Shown piece after piece: positions 53,166 to 61,795 of a stretch of DNA of 64,000 nt. A program made the translations under genes and the position numbers. Under the pieces are notes generated by a model. The model was not told the origin of the DNA. It searched no databases and saw nothing but the letters and a program-made list of their open reading frames with translations. The stretch spans positions 248,001-312,000 of the forward strand of contig NZ_CAJYCN010000001.1 of the NCBI RefSeq assembly GCF_913566895.1. Reading direction: 5' to 3'. The DNA is from Listeria ilorinensis (GTDB lineage: Bacteria; Bacillota; Bacilli; Lactobacillales; Listeriaceae). The first letter of the stretch is position 1. Each line of letters starts with the position of its first letter.

Positions 53166-54335
53166 TTATTTTTTACTGATCGAAGTCACAAGAAAATGGA
53201 TAATGGAAGTTGCCAGCAAAATGACACCGCTCATCAAAATTGCAAAGTAAGCTTGACTATTGCCAAATAGTATCCCAATCAAACCGGCAAAATAAGGTGC
53301 AATAAAGGTACCAATGTTAATCCCCACCAATAAAATGGATGACACGATATTATCTTGTCCAGGAGCGGCATATTGAGAAGCCTGCATAAATAGATATGGT
53401 GTGACTAGAGCAAAAGCCAAGCCGCCAAGCAGTGCACCCAATCCTAGAACCCACAAATTGGTCGATAAAGCAATCACAACAAAACTGAGTCCGACCACAA
53501 ATAGACCAACTGATAAGGTATAAAATTTGATGCGCATAAAAATTTTCCCAAAAAGCGGACTGCTAATGATCCCTGCTACCGTGCAGAGACTTAATATAAT
53601 ACTAGCTTCCCCCACTGTTGCCACACCACTTTCAGATGCAAACGTTGACAATTTGATGATCAGTGTAATAAAGCTAGCAAAAATCAGCATTGCCAGAAAT
53701 GCATAGCCAAAAACTTTCGGATGAATCTTGTTAGTTTTCTCAGCATTCTTTTCTTTTATGATGGGGCGTTCAGTAGCAACATGTTTTGTTTCCGGTACAA
53801 AAAGTCCGAATAGAAGAATCGCAGGAATCGCGATCAAGTAAACTAGATAAGTTGTATGCCATCCTCCCTGCACTAATAAACCAACGATAAAAGTGAGTGC
53901 GGCACTTCCGATTGAGCTGACAGCATTTTGATAACCAAGCATGGTTGCCCGTTCTTCTCCAATAAAATAATGAGTGATTAGTGAATATGCTAAAGGATTG
54001 ATTAAACCAATCCCGGCTCCCAGCATGAAGCGAGAAAACAGAATTAAACCGTAGCTTTCAGAAAAAACAGGTACAATCCCAAAAATTAAAGCAATCAATA
54101 AACCAGTTAAAACGGTTTTTTTATCACCAATCAGTTTGACAAGGTAATTACTGACAAGAACGAACAGGATAATCCCAAAATTAGGAATGGTTGAAAGCAA
54201 CTCAATAGAAGAAGCTGATTGACTTTGAAAAGTTTCAGCCATCAGTGGGATCGTAGCAGCTATTGCAGGTCCAGCCATTAGCAGCAAAGAAATGGATAGA
54301 AGAGATACTTTGAAAAGGCCATTTTTGGGTTTCAT
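53166..54335 (-). CDS. MFS transporter
   Basis: A 389-aa protein with twelve TM segments. The loop 2-3 region (VSNYLVKLIGDKKTVLTG) is a weak A motif; ARFMLGAGIGLINPLAYSLI is the motif of drug or metabolite exporters. A central basic loop (KHVATERPIIKEKNAEKTNK) divides the halves. Cotranscribed with the hydrolase, it may import or export an ester substrate. A GAAAACGTTTTC palindrome in its promoter region suggests control by CcpA or a LacI-type protein. Confidence 0.88.
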   Translation of the reverse strand: MKPKNGLFKVSLLSISLLLMAGPAIAATIPLMAETFQSQSASSIELLSTIPNFGIILFVLVSNYLVKLIGDKKTVLTGLLIALIFGIVPVFSESYGLILFSRFMLGAGIGLINPLAYSLITHYFIGEERATMLGYQNAVSSIGSAALTFIVGLLVQGGWHTTYLVYLIAIPAILLFGLFVPETKHVATERPIIKEKNAEKTNKIHPKVFGYAFLAMLIFASFITLIIKLSTFASESGVATVGEASIILSLCTVAGIISSPLFGKIFMRIKFYTLSVGLFVVGLSFVVIALSTNLWVLGLGALLGGLAFALVTPYLFMQASQYAAPGQDNIVSSILLVGINIGTFIAPYFAGLIGILFGNSQAYFAILMSGVILLATSIIHFLVTSISKK

Positions 54336-54369
54336 GGTCAGATCACTCCTTATTCGATGATGTTGAATC

Positions 54370-54383
54370 AGAAAACGTTTTCT
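54370..54383. promoter_or_regulatory. cre/LacI-type palindrome upstream of the MFS-hydrolase operon
   Basis: AGAAAACGTTTTCT is a perfect 14-bp palindrome with a central CG, 35 bases before the MFS start. It fits cre or a LacI-family operator. Confidence 0.65.
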
Positions 54384-54495
54384 ATGCTGCTATTTTAACT
54401 TTTTAGTTTGTCAGGTAAAAGTCATTTCTTAATTATAAAACCGTCATTTTTTGACATTTAAATCCTCCTTACAAAAATGTAATATATATTAAGTG

Positions 54496-54524
54496 TTTAC
54501 TTTAAAGTATTAAATTGCTAAAAT
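54496..54524 (+). promoter_or_regulatory. promoter of the small membrane protein/CPBP pair
   Basis: TTTACT (54496-54501) and TAAAAT (54519-54524) are 17 bases apart. A TTACA-AAAA-TGTAA inverted repeat lies just upstream (54469-54482). Confidence 0.6.
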
Positions 54525-54552
54525 AACTAATATTAAAAGGAGGTGCTCACTA

Positions 54553-54738
54553 TTGAGCAATATCATGGTGTTTGAACTTATTGGAATATGGCTATACTTC
54601 TGCATAATGGTCATTGTTTTGCTTGCAATGTTAATCGCTAACTTAACTTTCACCTATAAAAATAGACAATCAGAGGATTTGCCAACCGATCATAAAAAAA
54701 TTGTTGAAAGAAAGGCTATTAAAAAATTTTTATCATAA
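54553..54738 (+). CDS. small single-TM membrane protein
   Basis: A 61-aa protein with one long hydrophobic segment (residues about 7-31) and a charged, basic C-terminal tail. The TTG start has an excellent ribosome site (AAAGGAGGTG, 7 bases away), which argues that it is real. It is not recognised. It lies 24 bases before the CPBP-family gene and shares its promoter. Bacteriocin-type leader motifs (double Gly) are absent. It may be a partner of the CPBP protein. Confidence 0.65.
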   Translation: MSNIMVFELIGIWLYFCIMVIVLLAMLIANLTFTYKNRQSEDLPTDHKKIVERKAIKKFLS

Positions 54739-54762
54739 ATACGAATAAAAGGAAGGATTAAT

Positions 54763-55434
54763 TTGGAAAGATTACTTTTTAAAGGGAATGCGACCGTAAA
54801 ATATACTATTTTATTATTGATAGTAGCAATTTCATTTTTTCAATTAACGATGTCGATCAATCCACTTCCAGGAATAATTAAACAATTAATTTTTACTATT
54901 TTTCCTGTTGTAGCATGGTTTCTTCTAGATAAAGACAGTTTTCGAGCGTTATTTTCAAGATTGACATTCAAAGGGACCACAAAAGCAGTTCTTTGGGCGC
55001 TTGCTGGAAATCTGATCGGCTTTATCGTCTCATTTGTATTTATATTAGTTGTTGGGAAAGACAAGATCACTGGTAATCCGATTGCTGAGAGTGCTCAAAC
55101 ATGGTTCCATTGGGTCGTGAATTTTATCCAGCTTTTTGGGGAAGAAATATTAAGTGTGGCTGTTTTACTAGTCGTTTATGCGATTTTTCGTTCTTATGTA
55201 AGTAATCGTATGGCGACAATTATCGGGGTAATAATTTGTGCTATTGTGTTTGCTTTACTTCACTTGAGTACCTATGGATGGAATGTGATGCAAGTTGTAT
55301 CGATCTTGGTTATTCCTAGGATCATCATGAATTATATGTTTTTGCGCGCAGAAAAAAAACCGTCAATTATTTCAAGTTGGATCACTCACAGCATCTATGA
55401 CGGCCTCGCTTTTATATTAACAGCTATTGTTTAA
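54763..55434 (+). CDS. CPBP-family (CAAX/bacteriocin-immunity-like) membrane protein
   Basis: A 223-aa membrane protein with about seven TM segments. CPBP motif 1 is QLFGEEILSVAVLL with Glu127 and Glu128, but the usual Arg five residues on is Val; motif 2 is VFALLHLSTYGW with the metal-binding His; a later WITHSIYDGL gives the final His. The Glu and His ligands suggest a metalloprotease fold, perhaps weakened. Relatives process proteins or protect against the producer's own bacteriocin. The TTG start follows AAGGA. It ends 11 bp inside the converging AraC gene. Confidence 0.82.
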   Translation: MERLLFKGNATVKYTILLLIVAISFFQLTMSINPLPGIIKQLIFTIFPVVAWFLLDKDSFRALFSRLTFKGTTKAVLWALAGNLIGFIVSFVFILVVGKDKITGNPIAESAQTWFHWVVNFIQLFGEEILSVAVLLVVYAIFRSYVSNRMATIIGVIICAIVFALLHLSTYGWNVMQVVSILVIPRIIMNYMFLRAEKKPSIISSWITHSIYDGLAFILTAIV

Positions 55435-56275
55435 GTTTGTACTTTTTACGAAATTGATAAGGTGTTTGTTGGTAACTTTTTTTGAAAGCAGTTGTAAAAG
55501 ATTTTTCATTGGGAAAACCAGTTAAATAAGCGATATCGATCATTTTTTCTTCAGAATTGACCACATAGGAATAAGCTTTTTGTAAACGGATCATCAATAA
55601 GTAATCTTTTACAGTGATTCCAATATATTTTTTGAAAAAGCGGGAGAAATATTCTGGGGAAAATGCAAAATGATTAGCAATTAAAGTAACATTCAATTCT
55701 TTCATGTAATTTTCTTCAATAAAATCAATGATGGTACGTAGACGGGCGAAATCTTTAGCTTGATTACCATTCGAATCCGTAACTTGTCGTGTAACAAAAT
55801 GTTCGCAAAGTAAAGCTAATATGTCAAAAATTAATGAGCGCATTTTTAATTTGGATATGGCTGAGTGCGGGGTTTCTGTGAGCTGTAAAAAAGTTTGAAG
55901 ATTGGCTTGGAGTTTTTGATAGGCAGGCTTTTGATAATCTTGTGGCCGGTTGTAACAATGGAACCGAAGATTGGAAAAATCTGGAATCATTTCTTTTAGA
56001 AAAGCATAGTCAAAAATCAGTGACAGTGCGACATTTTCACCTAGATCACTGCCTATCACGGAATGGATTGTATTGGAATTGATAACAAGGATATCTCCGG
56101 GAACAGTGCGGAAGTTCTGACCATCAATATAGAAATTCTGAATAGAACCGCATTTTGTATAGCTGATTTCAAGAGATTCATGCCAATGTGGGGCGACATT
56201 TTTTTCACCCTGGTGATGGATAATGTAGCGAACAGGTAAATCGTCAGTCATTTTGACTAATTCATATTTTAACAA
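55424..56275 (-). CDS. AraC-family transcriptional regulator
   Basis: A 283-aa regulator. The N-terminal half is a cupin sensor (HHQGEKNVAPHWHESLEISYTK, GDILVINSNTIHSV), and the C-terminal 100 residues hold two HTH units (VTLIANHFAFSPEYFSRFFKKYIG and IDIAYLTGFPNEKSFTTAFKKSY). This layout is common for regulators of sugar genes. It probably acts on nearby genes, but no target is evident. The GNAT gene lies 6 bases upstream, so the two are cotranscribed. Confidence 0.92.
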   Translation of the reverse strand: MLKYELVKMTDDLPVRYIIHHQGEKNVAPHWHESLEISYTKCGSIQNFYIDGQNFRTVPGDILVINSNTIHSVIGSDLGENVALSLIFDYAFLKEMIPDFSNLRFHCYNRPQDYQKPAYQKLQANLQTFLQLTETPHSAISKLKMRSLIFDILALLCEHFVTRQVTDSNGNQAKDFARLRTIIDFIEENYMKELNVTLIANHFAFSPEYFSRFFKKYIGITVKDYLLMIRLQKAYSYVVNSEEKMIDIAYLTGFPNEKSFTTAFKKSYQQTPYQFRKKYKLKQ

Positions 56276-56281
56276 GACAGT

Positions 56282-56701
56282 TCACTCCGTTATAAGATTT
56301 TTTATTAGATAATGCTCCGTACCAGTTAGAGGATATTCTGTCAATGTGAGAACTTCTTGATAACCATATTTCTTGTAAAAGTCTTTTGCTTGAAAACCAA
56401 ATGTGTAAATAAATGAAAATTTAGCACCGCGTAAAATGGCTTGTTGTTCTAAATCACGTAGTAATTTTTCACCAATTCGTTTACCACGATGTTTTTCAGC
56501 TACAGCCAAATATTCGATTTCAAGCCAATTTCCGAAAAGAACACCGTTGATACCGCCGATTAGTGTTTCTTCATCTTTTGCATAGAGGGCCATTTCTGTT
56601 TGTTCAAGCGTTTCAAAATGATTTCGATTGAACGCTGTCAAAATAGCTCTTAAGTCAGCAATATCAGTCGAATCCGGCTTTGTTGTAAACTCAAATCTCA
56701 T
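56282..56701 (-). CDS. GNAT acetyltransferase
   Basis: A 139-aa acetyltransferase with the motif-A sequence AVAEKHRGKRIGEKLLRDLEQQA and AKFSFIYTFGFQAKDFYKKYGYQEV following. ATG at 56701 with GGGAGTGG upstream. Substrate unknown. It precedes the AraC gene in one transcription unit. Confidence 0.9.
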   Translation of the reverse strand: MRFEFTTKPDSTDIADLRAILTAFNRNHFETLEQTEMALYAKDEETLIGGINGVLFGNWLEIEYLAVAEKHRGKRIGEKLLRDLEQQAILRGAKFSFIYTFGFQAKDFYKKYGYQEVLTLTEYPLTGTEHYLIKNLITE

Positions 56702-56751
56702 TGAGACCACTCCCTTTTCCTATCAGTATAAACGAATCATTTCAAGCATGC

Positions 56752-56788
56752 AAAAGAACCTGCTACCGTCGCGTAGCAGGTTCTTTTT
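56752..56788. terminator. terminator between the 101-aa gene and the GNAT gene
   Basis: AAAAGAACCTGCTAC pairs perfectly with GTAGCAGGTTCTTTT, with a T run on the plus side and A run opposite; on the minus strand it ends the 101-aa gene. Confidence 0.9.
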
Positions 56789-56789
56789 A

Positions 56790-57095
56790 TTATGCGCTTT
56801 TCTCAAATGTAATATTTCTTTCAATAAGAGCATTTTCATAAATACTGTGTTGCTTTTTAACCATGAAATAAAGGTAGAAAGTGAAGATACCTACTAGGAA
56901 AAAGCCAACAATTGCAATCGTAGTTTGCCATTTTTTATCTGTATTTTTATAGGATTTTAGCAGTTTTTCTTCAGGCCATTTACGACCCCGGCGCCGAGAT
57001 AATTTTATTGAGAAAATCGTAACTAAAATAAAAAATAAAATGAAGGCTACTAAAATTAATAGTAAAACAATGAGAGGTGCGAGTTGATTGTTCAA
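56790..57095 (-). CDS. two-TM membrane protein of unknown function
   Basis: A 101-aa protein with TM segments near residues 7-30 and 59-80 separated by a very basic loop (KLSRRRGRKWPEEKLLKSYKN), giving an inside-positive hairpin. I do not recognise it. The start is TTG with AAGGAG nine bases upstream. It stands alone with its own terminator, upstream of the divergent mevalonate operon. Confidence 0.7.
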   Translation of the reverse strand: MNNQLAPLIVLLLILVAFILFFILVTIFSIKLSRRRGRKWPEEKLLKSYKNTDKKWQTTIAIVGFFLVGIFTFYLYFMVKKQHSIYENALIERNITFEKSA

Positions 57096-57426
57096 GTTAT
57101 GTGCTCCTTAGAAGTTTATTTCATAATAACATATTAAATTAAGAAAAAATTTGTACAATTTCAAAACATTTTGAAGAAAAAAGTGTGATTTTGGTCTATT
57201 TGAGGAGCTGACTTCTCAAGAATGAATATGTGAGAAAAGAAGCAGAGCAATTGAAAAAAATTCAATATATGATTATTATTAGCAGTAGTAAGTATTGATT
57301 TTTATATAAAGCAGCGAAATCCTCTCCTTTACTCTGGGCTAGGGCGGCTTTTTTATGGTATTATGAAGTATTGATATTTTATAAAATTTATTGAAGATAG
57401 ATTGAATGTGGGAAGGGATGGCTGCT
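57096..57426 (+). other. gap before the mevalonate operon
   Basis: This 331-base AT-rich stretch has no coding frame I trust. A GC-rich patch at 57313-57350 ends in six T (CGGCTTTTTT), which could be a terminator or attenuator, though I cannot draw a convincing stem. Several -10-like sequences occur (TATTAT at 57358, TATAAA at 57379), none with a good -35. Confidence 0.4.
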
Positions 57427-58353
57427 TTGGCTACAGGAATTGCAACTGCAAAATTAATTTTATGTGGCGAACATGCCGTAGTTTATGGGGAACCAGCGAT
57501 ATCGGTTCCTTTTAATCAGGCAATTGTAAAAACAGATGTGACAGAAGCTGCTGAAACTAGCTTCTCTTCAGCTTTTTTTGAAGGTTCTTTGGATGAGATG
57601 CCCACTTTTCTAGCCGGAATAAAAGAAATTACCGAATTGATTCTAAAAAAATTAGGCAGTCAATCCGTAAAAATTGAAGTAATGAGTGATGTTCCAATTG
57701 GACGTGGGCTGGGTTCAAGTGCTGCAGTAGCTGCAAGCATTATTAGAGGACTATATGCTTACTTTGAAGAGCCACTTTCAGAAAAAGTATTACTTGATTG
57801 GGTGAATCAATCTGAAAAAATCGCGCATGGTAAACCGAGTGGCGTAGATGCAGTGACCGTCGTAACAGGAAAGCCAGTATGGTTTGAAAAAAATAAATCG
57901 CTTGAACTTATTCATTTCAATCAAAAAGCACATTTTGTTGTGGCAGATACAGGGATACCGAGCGAGACACGTTCAGCAGTGTTTGATGTTGGCAATCTGT
58001 TGCAGGAAAATCCTCAGCTCTATCAACCGATGATTGTTAAATTGGGCAATATTTCCCGGGAAATAAAAAAATATTTTGAAACAGATCTGGATGTTGTACA
58101 AGTTGGGCTTCTAATGACAGAGGCACAAGGACTTCTTGAAAAATTGACTGTCAGTGATGCTAGCCTTGAAAAATTGATTCTTGCAGCTTTGAAAAATGGT
58201 GCGGCAGGAGCTAAATTGACTGGTGGCGGTCGAGGTGGTTGTATGATCAGTCTCGTTAAAAATCAAGAAAATGCTAGAAAAGTTGCTGATGCCCTACAAC
58301 AGGAAGGGGCAGCAAGAGTTTGGATATTTACGATTGGAGAAGATAACCAGTGA
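57427..58353 (+). CDS. mvaK1: mevalonate kinase
   Basis: A 308-aa GHMP kinase that phosphorylates mevalonate in the lower mevalonate pathway to isopentenyl diphosphate. AKLILCGEHAVVYGEPAI opens the fold, the phosphate loop is PIGRGLGSSAAVAASI, and AKLTGGGRGGCMISL is motif 3. TTG at 57427 (MATGIATAK) is placed behind GGAAGGGATG; an ATG at 57406 or 57418 lies on that ribosome site. It overlaps mvaD by 4 bp. The kinase-decarboxylase-kinase order is typical of Listeria, staphylococci and streptococci. Confidence 0.95.
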   Translation: MATGIATAKLILCGEHAVVYGEPAISVPFNQAIVKTDVTEAAETSFSSAFFEGSLDEMPTFLAGIKEITELILKKLGSQSVKIEVMSDVPIGRGLGSSAAVAASIIRGLYAYFEEPLSEKVLLDWVNQSEKIAHGKPSGVDAVTVVTGKPVWFEKNKSLELIHFNQKAHFVVADTGIPSETRSAVFDVGNLLQENPQLYQPMIVKLGNISREIKKYFETDLDVVQVGLLMTEAQGLLEKLTVSDASLEKLILAALKNGAAGAKLTGGGRGGCMISLVKNQENARKVADALQQEGAARVWIFTIGEDNQ

Positions 58354-59318
58354 AGAAGACAGCAGTGGCACATACCAACATTGCATTGATCAAGTATTGG
58401 GGCAAGCGGGATGAAAAATTGATTTTGCCGGCAAACAGCAGCTTGTCTCTTACGTTGGATCAATTTTATACGAAAACAACTGTCGAGTGGCGAAAAGATT
58501 TGAAAGAAGATCTTTTCGTTTTAGATGGGAAAGAGCAGAAAGATGAAAAAGTTGTTCGGTTTATGGAGATTATTCGCAAACAATTTGCGGTCAATCAATA
58601 TGTGAGTATCGTTTCAGAAAATCATGTACCCACTGCAGCAGGTTTGGCTTCTTCAGCATCAGCGTTTGCAGCTTTATCTGCAGCAGCAACAGCTTCTCTA
58701 GGTTATGATCTCTCTAAAGAAGAACTGGCCAAACTCGCTAGACAAGGCTCAGGCTCTGCTAGCCGTTCCATTTATGGAGATTTTGCTATTTGGGAAAAAG
58801 GTATGGCAGCAGATGGTTCTGACAGCTTTGCACATCCTATCCATAGCAGTTTGACGGAAGAAATGGCAATGGTCGTAGCGGTTGTTTCAGATAAAAAGAA
58901 AGAGATCTCAAGTCGCGTTGGTATGAAATCAACTGTAGAAACCTCACCTTTTTTTCCTGCTTGGATTGAAAGTTCGGCTGTTGATTTGGAAGATATGAAA
59001 AAAGCGTTAAATGCAGGTGATTTTGTTAAAGTCGGCGAAATCGCTGAAAGAAATGCGATGAGAATGCACGCAACTACACTTGGAGCAGAGCCACCATTCA
59101 CTTATTTTCAACCAGTTTCGCTTGAAATTATGGATATTGTACGTGAAATGCGTCATAATGGAATTCCAGCCTACTTTACAATGGATGCTGGTCCAAATGT
59201 AAAAGTTATTTGTCTGCGGAAAGATGAACAGAAAATTTATGAACATCTGAAAAAAGTTATTTCGCAGGTCTATATTTGTCACGCTGGTGAAGGTGTGAAA
59301 GTGGTGAACGAAAAATGA
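58350..59318 (+). CDS. mvaD: diphosphomevalonate decarboxylase
   Basis: A 322-aa GHMP enzyme that decarboxylates mevalonate 5-diphosphate to isopentenyl diphosphate. The signature NIALIKYWGKRDEKLILPAN and PTAAGLASSASAFAALS are intact, as are RQGSGSASRSIYGDF and TMDAGPNVKVICL. GTG start overlapping mvaK1 by 4 bp and mvaK2 by 4 bp, so all three are translated as one unit. Confidence 0.97.
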   Translation: MKKTAVAHTNIALIKYWGKRDEKLILPANSSLSLTLDQFYTKTTVEWRKDLKEDLFVLDGKEQKDEKVVRFMEIIRKQFAVNQYVSIVSENHVPTAAGLASSASAFAALSAAATASLGYDLSKEELAKLARQGSGSASRSIYGDFAIWEKGMAADGSDSFAHPIHSSLTEEMAMVVAVVSDKKKEISSRVGMKSTVETSPFFPAWIESSAVDLEDMKKALNAGDFVKVGEIAERNAMRMHATTLGAEPPFTYFQPVSLEIMDIVREMRHNGIPAYFTMDAGPNVKVICLRKDEQKIYEHLKKVISQVYICHAGEGVKVVNEK

Positions 59319-60382
59319 GCAAATTAAAAATAAAAATCCCTGGCAAATTATATATTGCAGGTGAGTACGCGGTAGTAGAGTCTGGACACACAGCTATTTT
59401 AGCAGCTGTCGACCGCTATATTACATTAACACTTGAAGATTCGTGGAAAAATCAGTTGACGATTCCTCATTATGAAGATACGGTTACGTGGCCGCTTGGA
59501 GAGGAGTTGCAGGCTGAAGGCGAGCACTGGACTTTCACAGCAGAGGCCATCAACACGGCGACCGCTTATTTGAAAGCTAGAAAAATTTCACTTTCGCCGA
59601 TCAAAATGACGATCGAAACGGAACTGATTGATGAATCTGGTTTTAAATACGGATTAGGCTCCAGTGCAGCTGCCACAACAGCTGTTATTAAGGCGATGAT
59701 GGCTCGATTCGCGCCAGATACGCCGCTTGAAACACAATTTAAAATGGCGGCCTTGTCGCATCTTGTCGTGCAAGGTAACGGTTCTTGTGGAGATATTGCT
59801 TCATGTATGTATGGTGGCTGGATTGCCTATACGACGTTTGATCAGGATTGGGTTACCCGGCACTTGCCGTATAAATCTTTAGCTTGGTTTTTAACAAATC
59901 CTTGGCCAAATCTAAAAATTGAGCAGCTTGAAACTCCAACTCTTCCATTTGCTGTCGGCTGGACAGGCAATCCAGTAAGCACGGGTAAACTAGTTTCAGA
60001 AATTCAAGTTTTCAAACAGGAGCAGCCGGACGATTATCAGCTTTTTCTAGAGAAAACAGGTAGTTATGTTGAGCAGATGTTGCAGGCATTAAAAGAGAAG
60101 AATCTACCTTTACTATTTTCAAGTATCAAACAAAATCGGTTGGCACTCAAAGCTTTAGGTGAACAGGCTCATGTGCCGATCGAAACAGAATTGCTTGGTA
60201 AACTTGCCGAAGTTGCTGAAAAAATTGGCGGAGCAGGAAAACTTTCCGGCTCGGGCGGCGGCGATTGTGGCATTGCTTTTTTAGAGAATGAGGAACAAAA
60301 ACTTTCTTTAGAGACTGAATGGGAAAAGTTAGGAATAAAGTCCCTACCGTTCCATACGGGCAGTACAAAAATTGAAAAATAA
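59315..60382 (+). CDS. mvaK2: phosphomevalonate kinase
   Basis: A 355-aa GHMP kinase that turns phosphomevalonate into the diphosphate. KIPGKLYIAGEYAVVESGHTAIL opens it, YGLGSSAAATTAVIKAMM is the phosphate loop and GGAGKLSGSGGGDCGIAF is motif 3. It is the last gene of the operon and is followed by a terminator. Together the three enzymes supply isoprenoid precursors for menaquinone and undecaprenyl carriers. Confidence 0.96.
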   Translation: MSKLKIKIPGKLYIAGEYAVVESGHTAILAAVDRYITLTLEDSWKNQLTIPHYEDTVTWPLGEELQAEGEHWTFTAEAINTATAYLKARKISLSPIKMTIETELIDESGFKYGLGSSAAATTAVIKAMMARFAPDTPLETQFKMAALSHLVVQGNGSCGDIASCMYGGWIAYTTFDQDWVTRHLPYKSLAWFLTNPWPNLKIEQLETPTLPFAVGWTGNPVSTGKLVSEIQVFKQEQPDDYQLFLEKTGSYVEQMLQALKEKNLPLLFSSIKQNRLALKALGEQAHVPIETELLGKLAEVAEKIGGAGKLSGSGGGDCGIAFLENEEQKLSLETEWEKLGIKSLPFHTGSTKIEK

Positions 60383-60388
60383 GATTAG

Positions 60389-60434
60389 ACTGGTATTATG
60401 CGGGTAATTTATCTGTATAATGCCAGTTTTTTTA
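60389..60434 (+). terminator. terminator of the mevalonate operon
   Basis: ACTGGTATTAT (60389-60399) pairs with ATAATGCCAGT (60417-60427; one G-U), followed by seven T. Confidence 0.88.
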
Positions 60435-60466
60435 TGAGTTTGTGAAAAAAATCATATATCAACTTT

Positions 60467-60495
60467 TTGAACAAAAAAGAAATATCAGCTATAAT
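60467..60495 (+). promoter_or_regulatory. qox operon promoter
   Basis: TTGAAC (60467-60472) and TATAAT (60490-60495) are 17 bases apart. The message then has a leader of about 170 bases before qoxA. Confidence 0.8.
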
Positions 60496-60610
60496 AAGTC
60501 CGAATATGGATATAGTGCCATTTTTTTGAAAGAAACTTCACATACTAAGTTTGTGAAAAAAGGAGAAATCAGGTCAAGAAAGTTCCATTTTCCTGACTTG
60601 AGTCTCAATG

Positions 60611-60630
60611 GTATTTTTGCGCAAAAATAC
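60611..60630. promoter_or_regulatory. 20-bp perfect palindrome in the qoxA leader
   Basis: GTATTTTTGCGCAAAAATAC is a perfect 20-bp inverted repeat, 40 bases before the qoxA start. It could be a protein site in DNA or a hairpin in the leader RNA. TTCACA and TGTGAA repeats at 60537-60557 lie upstream. Confidence 0.55.
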
Positions 60631-60671
60631 ACATTGAAATCACACAAATAAAAAGAAAAGAGGGGATTCGG

Positions 60672-61778
60672 GTGTCAAAGCTGCTAAAATCATTGCTACT
60701 GACAGCGCTGGTTGTTTTTATGGGCATTCTCAGCGGCTGTGGTGATTTGACAGTTCTAAATCCAAAGGGACCTGTAGCAAAAGATCAAAGTAATTTGATT
60801 ATGTACTCGATTATTTTCATGATGATCATCGTGTTGACGATTTTTGTCTTATTTACGATCATGCTCGTAAAATATCGGGATCGACAGGATACATCAAATT
60901 ACGAACCAGATATGCACGGCATGGTAAAACTAGAAATTCTATGGACGTTGATTCCAGTAGCAATCGTTATTGCACTGGCTATTCCGACTGTCAAAACGAT
61001 CTATGCAGGAGAAGAAGCACCAAAAGTGACTTCTCACAAAGATCCGGTCGTTATTTATGCAACGAGTGCAGACTGGAAATGGATTTTCAGTTATCCAAAT
61101 GAGGGAATTGAAACTGTAAACTATGTACATATTCCAACTGATCGACCAGTTCTTTTTAAGCTGACATCAGCTGACACGATGACAAGCTTCTGGGTGCCGC
61201 AACTTGGCGGACAAAAATATGCGATGTCCGGAATGACAATGAATCTGTATTTGCAAGCAGATGAAGAAGGGACATTCAAAGGCCGAAATGCCAATTTTAA
61301 CGGTGAGGGCTTCCATGAACAGCGCTTCAATGTGATTGCTCAGTCAGAAAAAGACTTCAAAGCATGGGCAGAAAAAGCGAACACGGAATCACCAGAACTA
61401 ACGCAGGATATTTACGATCGATTGCTTATTCCTGGCGGTTCAAAAGAAAAAACTTACTCAGGGACCCATCTGGCATTTGTCGATCCAGCTGCTGATCCAG
61501 AGTATGTTTTCTATGCATACAAGCGTTACGGTTATGAGTTGACCAATCCGCATAATCCAAATGCAAAAGTTGAGATTTCAGATGAGCCACTGCTCCCGCC
61601 GCGACCAGTGACTGTTACGAATCCTCAATTCGAACGACACGATATGGAGCCAATGATCATCAAAAATGGTGAGGGCTATCATCAGGATAAACATTATGAT
61701 AAAGAAATGAAAAAAATGGAGGACGACATCCAAACAAACGAATTCAACAAAAAAGAATCGGATGACGCAGGCGAATAA
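60672..61778 (+). CDS. qoxA: aa3 menaquinol oxidase subunit II
   Basis: A 368-aa membrane-anchored subunit of the terminal oxidase that passes electrons from menaquinol to oxygen. It begins with a lipoprotein signal (MGILSGC, Cys23), has two TM helices (about 43-65 and 85-108) and an outer cupredoxin domain with the Trp motif [10 protein letters not shown]. The copper-A cysteines of cytochrome oxidases are absent, as expected for quinol oxidases: Cys23 is the only cysteine. The long charged C-terminal tail is as in Listeria and Bacillus. GTG start with GAGGGG. First gene of qoxABCD. Confidence 0.96.
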   Translation: MSKLLKSLLLTALVVFMGILSGCGDLTVLNPKGPVAKDQSNLIMYSIIFMMIIVLTIFVLFTIMLVKYRDRQDTSNYEPDMHGMVKLEILWTLIPVAIVIALAIPTVKTIYAGEEAPKVTSHKDPVVIYATSADWKWIFSYPNEGIETVNYVHIPTDRPVLFKLTSADTMTSFWVPQLGGQKYAMSGMTMNLYLQADEEGTFKGRNANFNGEGFHEQRFNVIAQSEKDFKAWAEKANTESPELTQDIYDRLLIPGGSKEKTYSGTHLAFVDPAADPEYVFYAYKRYGYELTNPHNPNAKVEISDEPLLPPRPVTVTNPQFERHDMEPMIIKNGEGYHQDKHYDKEMKKMEDDIQTNEFNKKESDDAGE

Positions 61779-61795
61779 AAAAGGGGGATTTAGAC

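Noticed and set aside
60442-60651. 69-codon frame before qoxA
   Set aside because: It starts with GTG without a ribosome site, runs through the qox promoter and the leader palindrome, and has no protein-like character.
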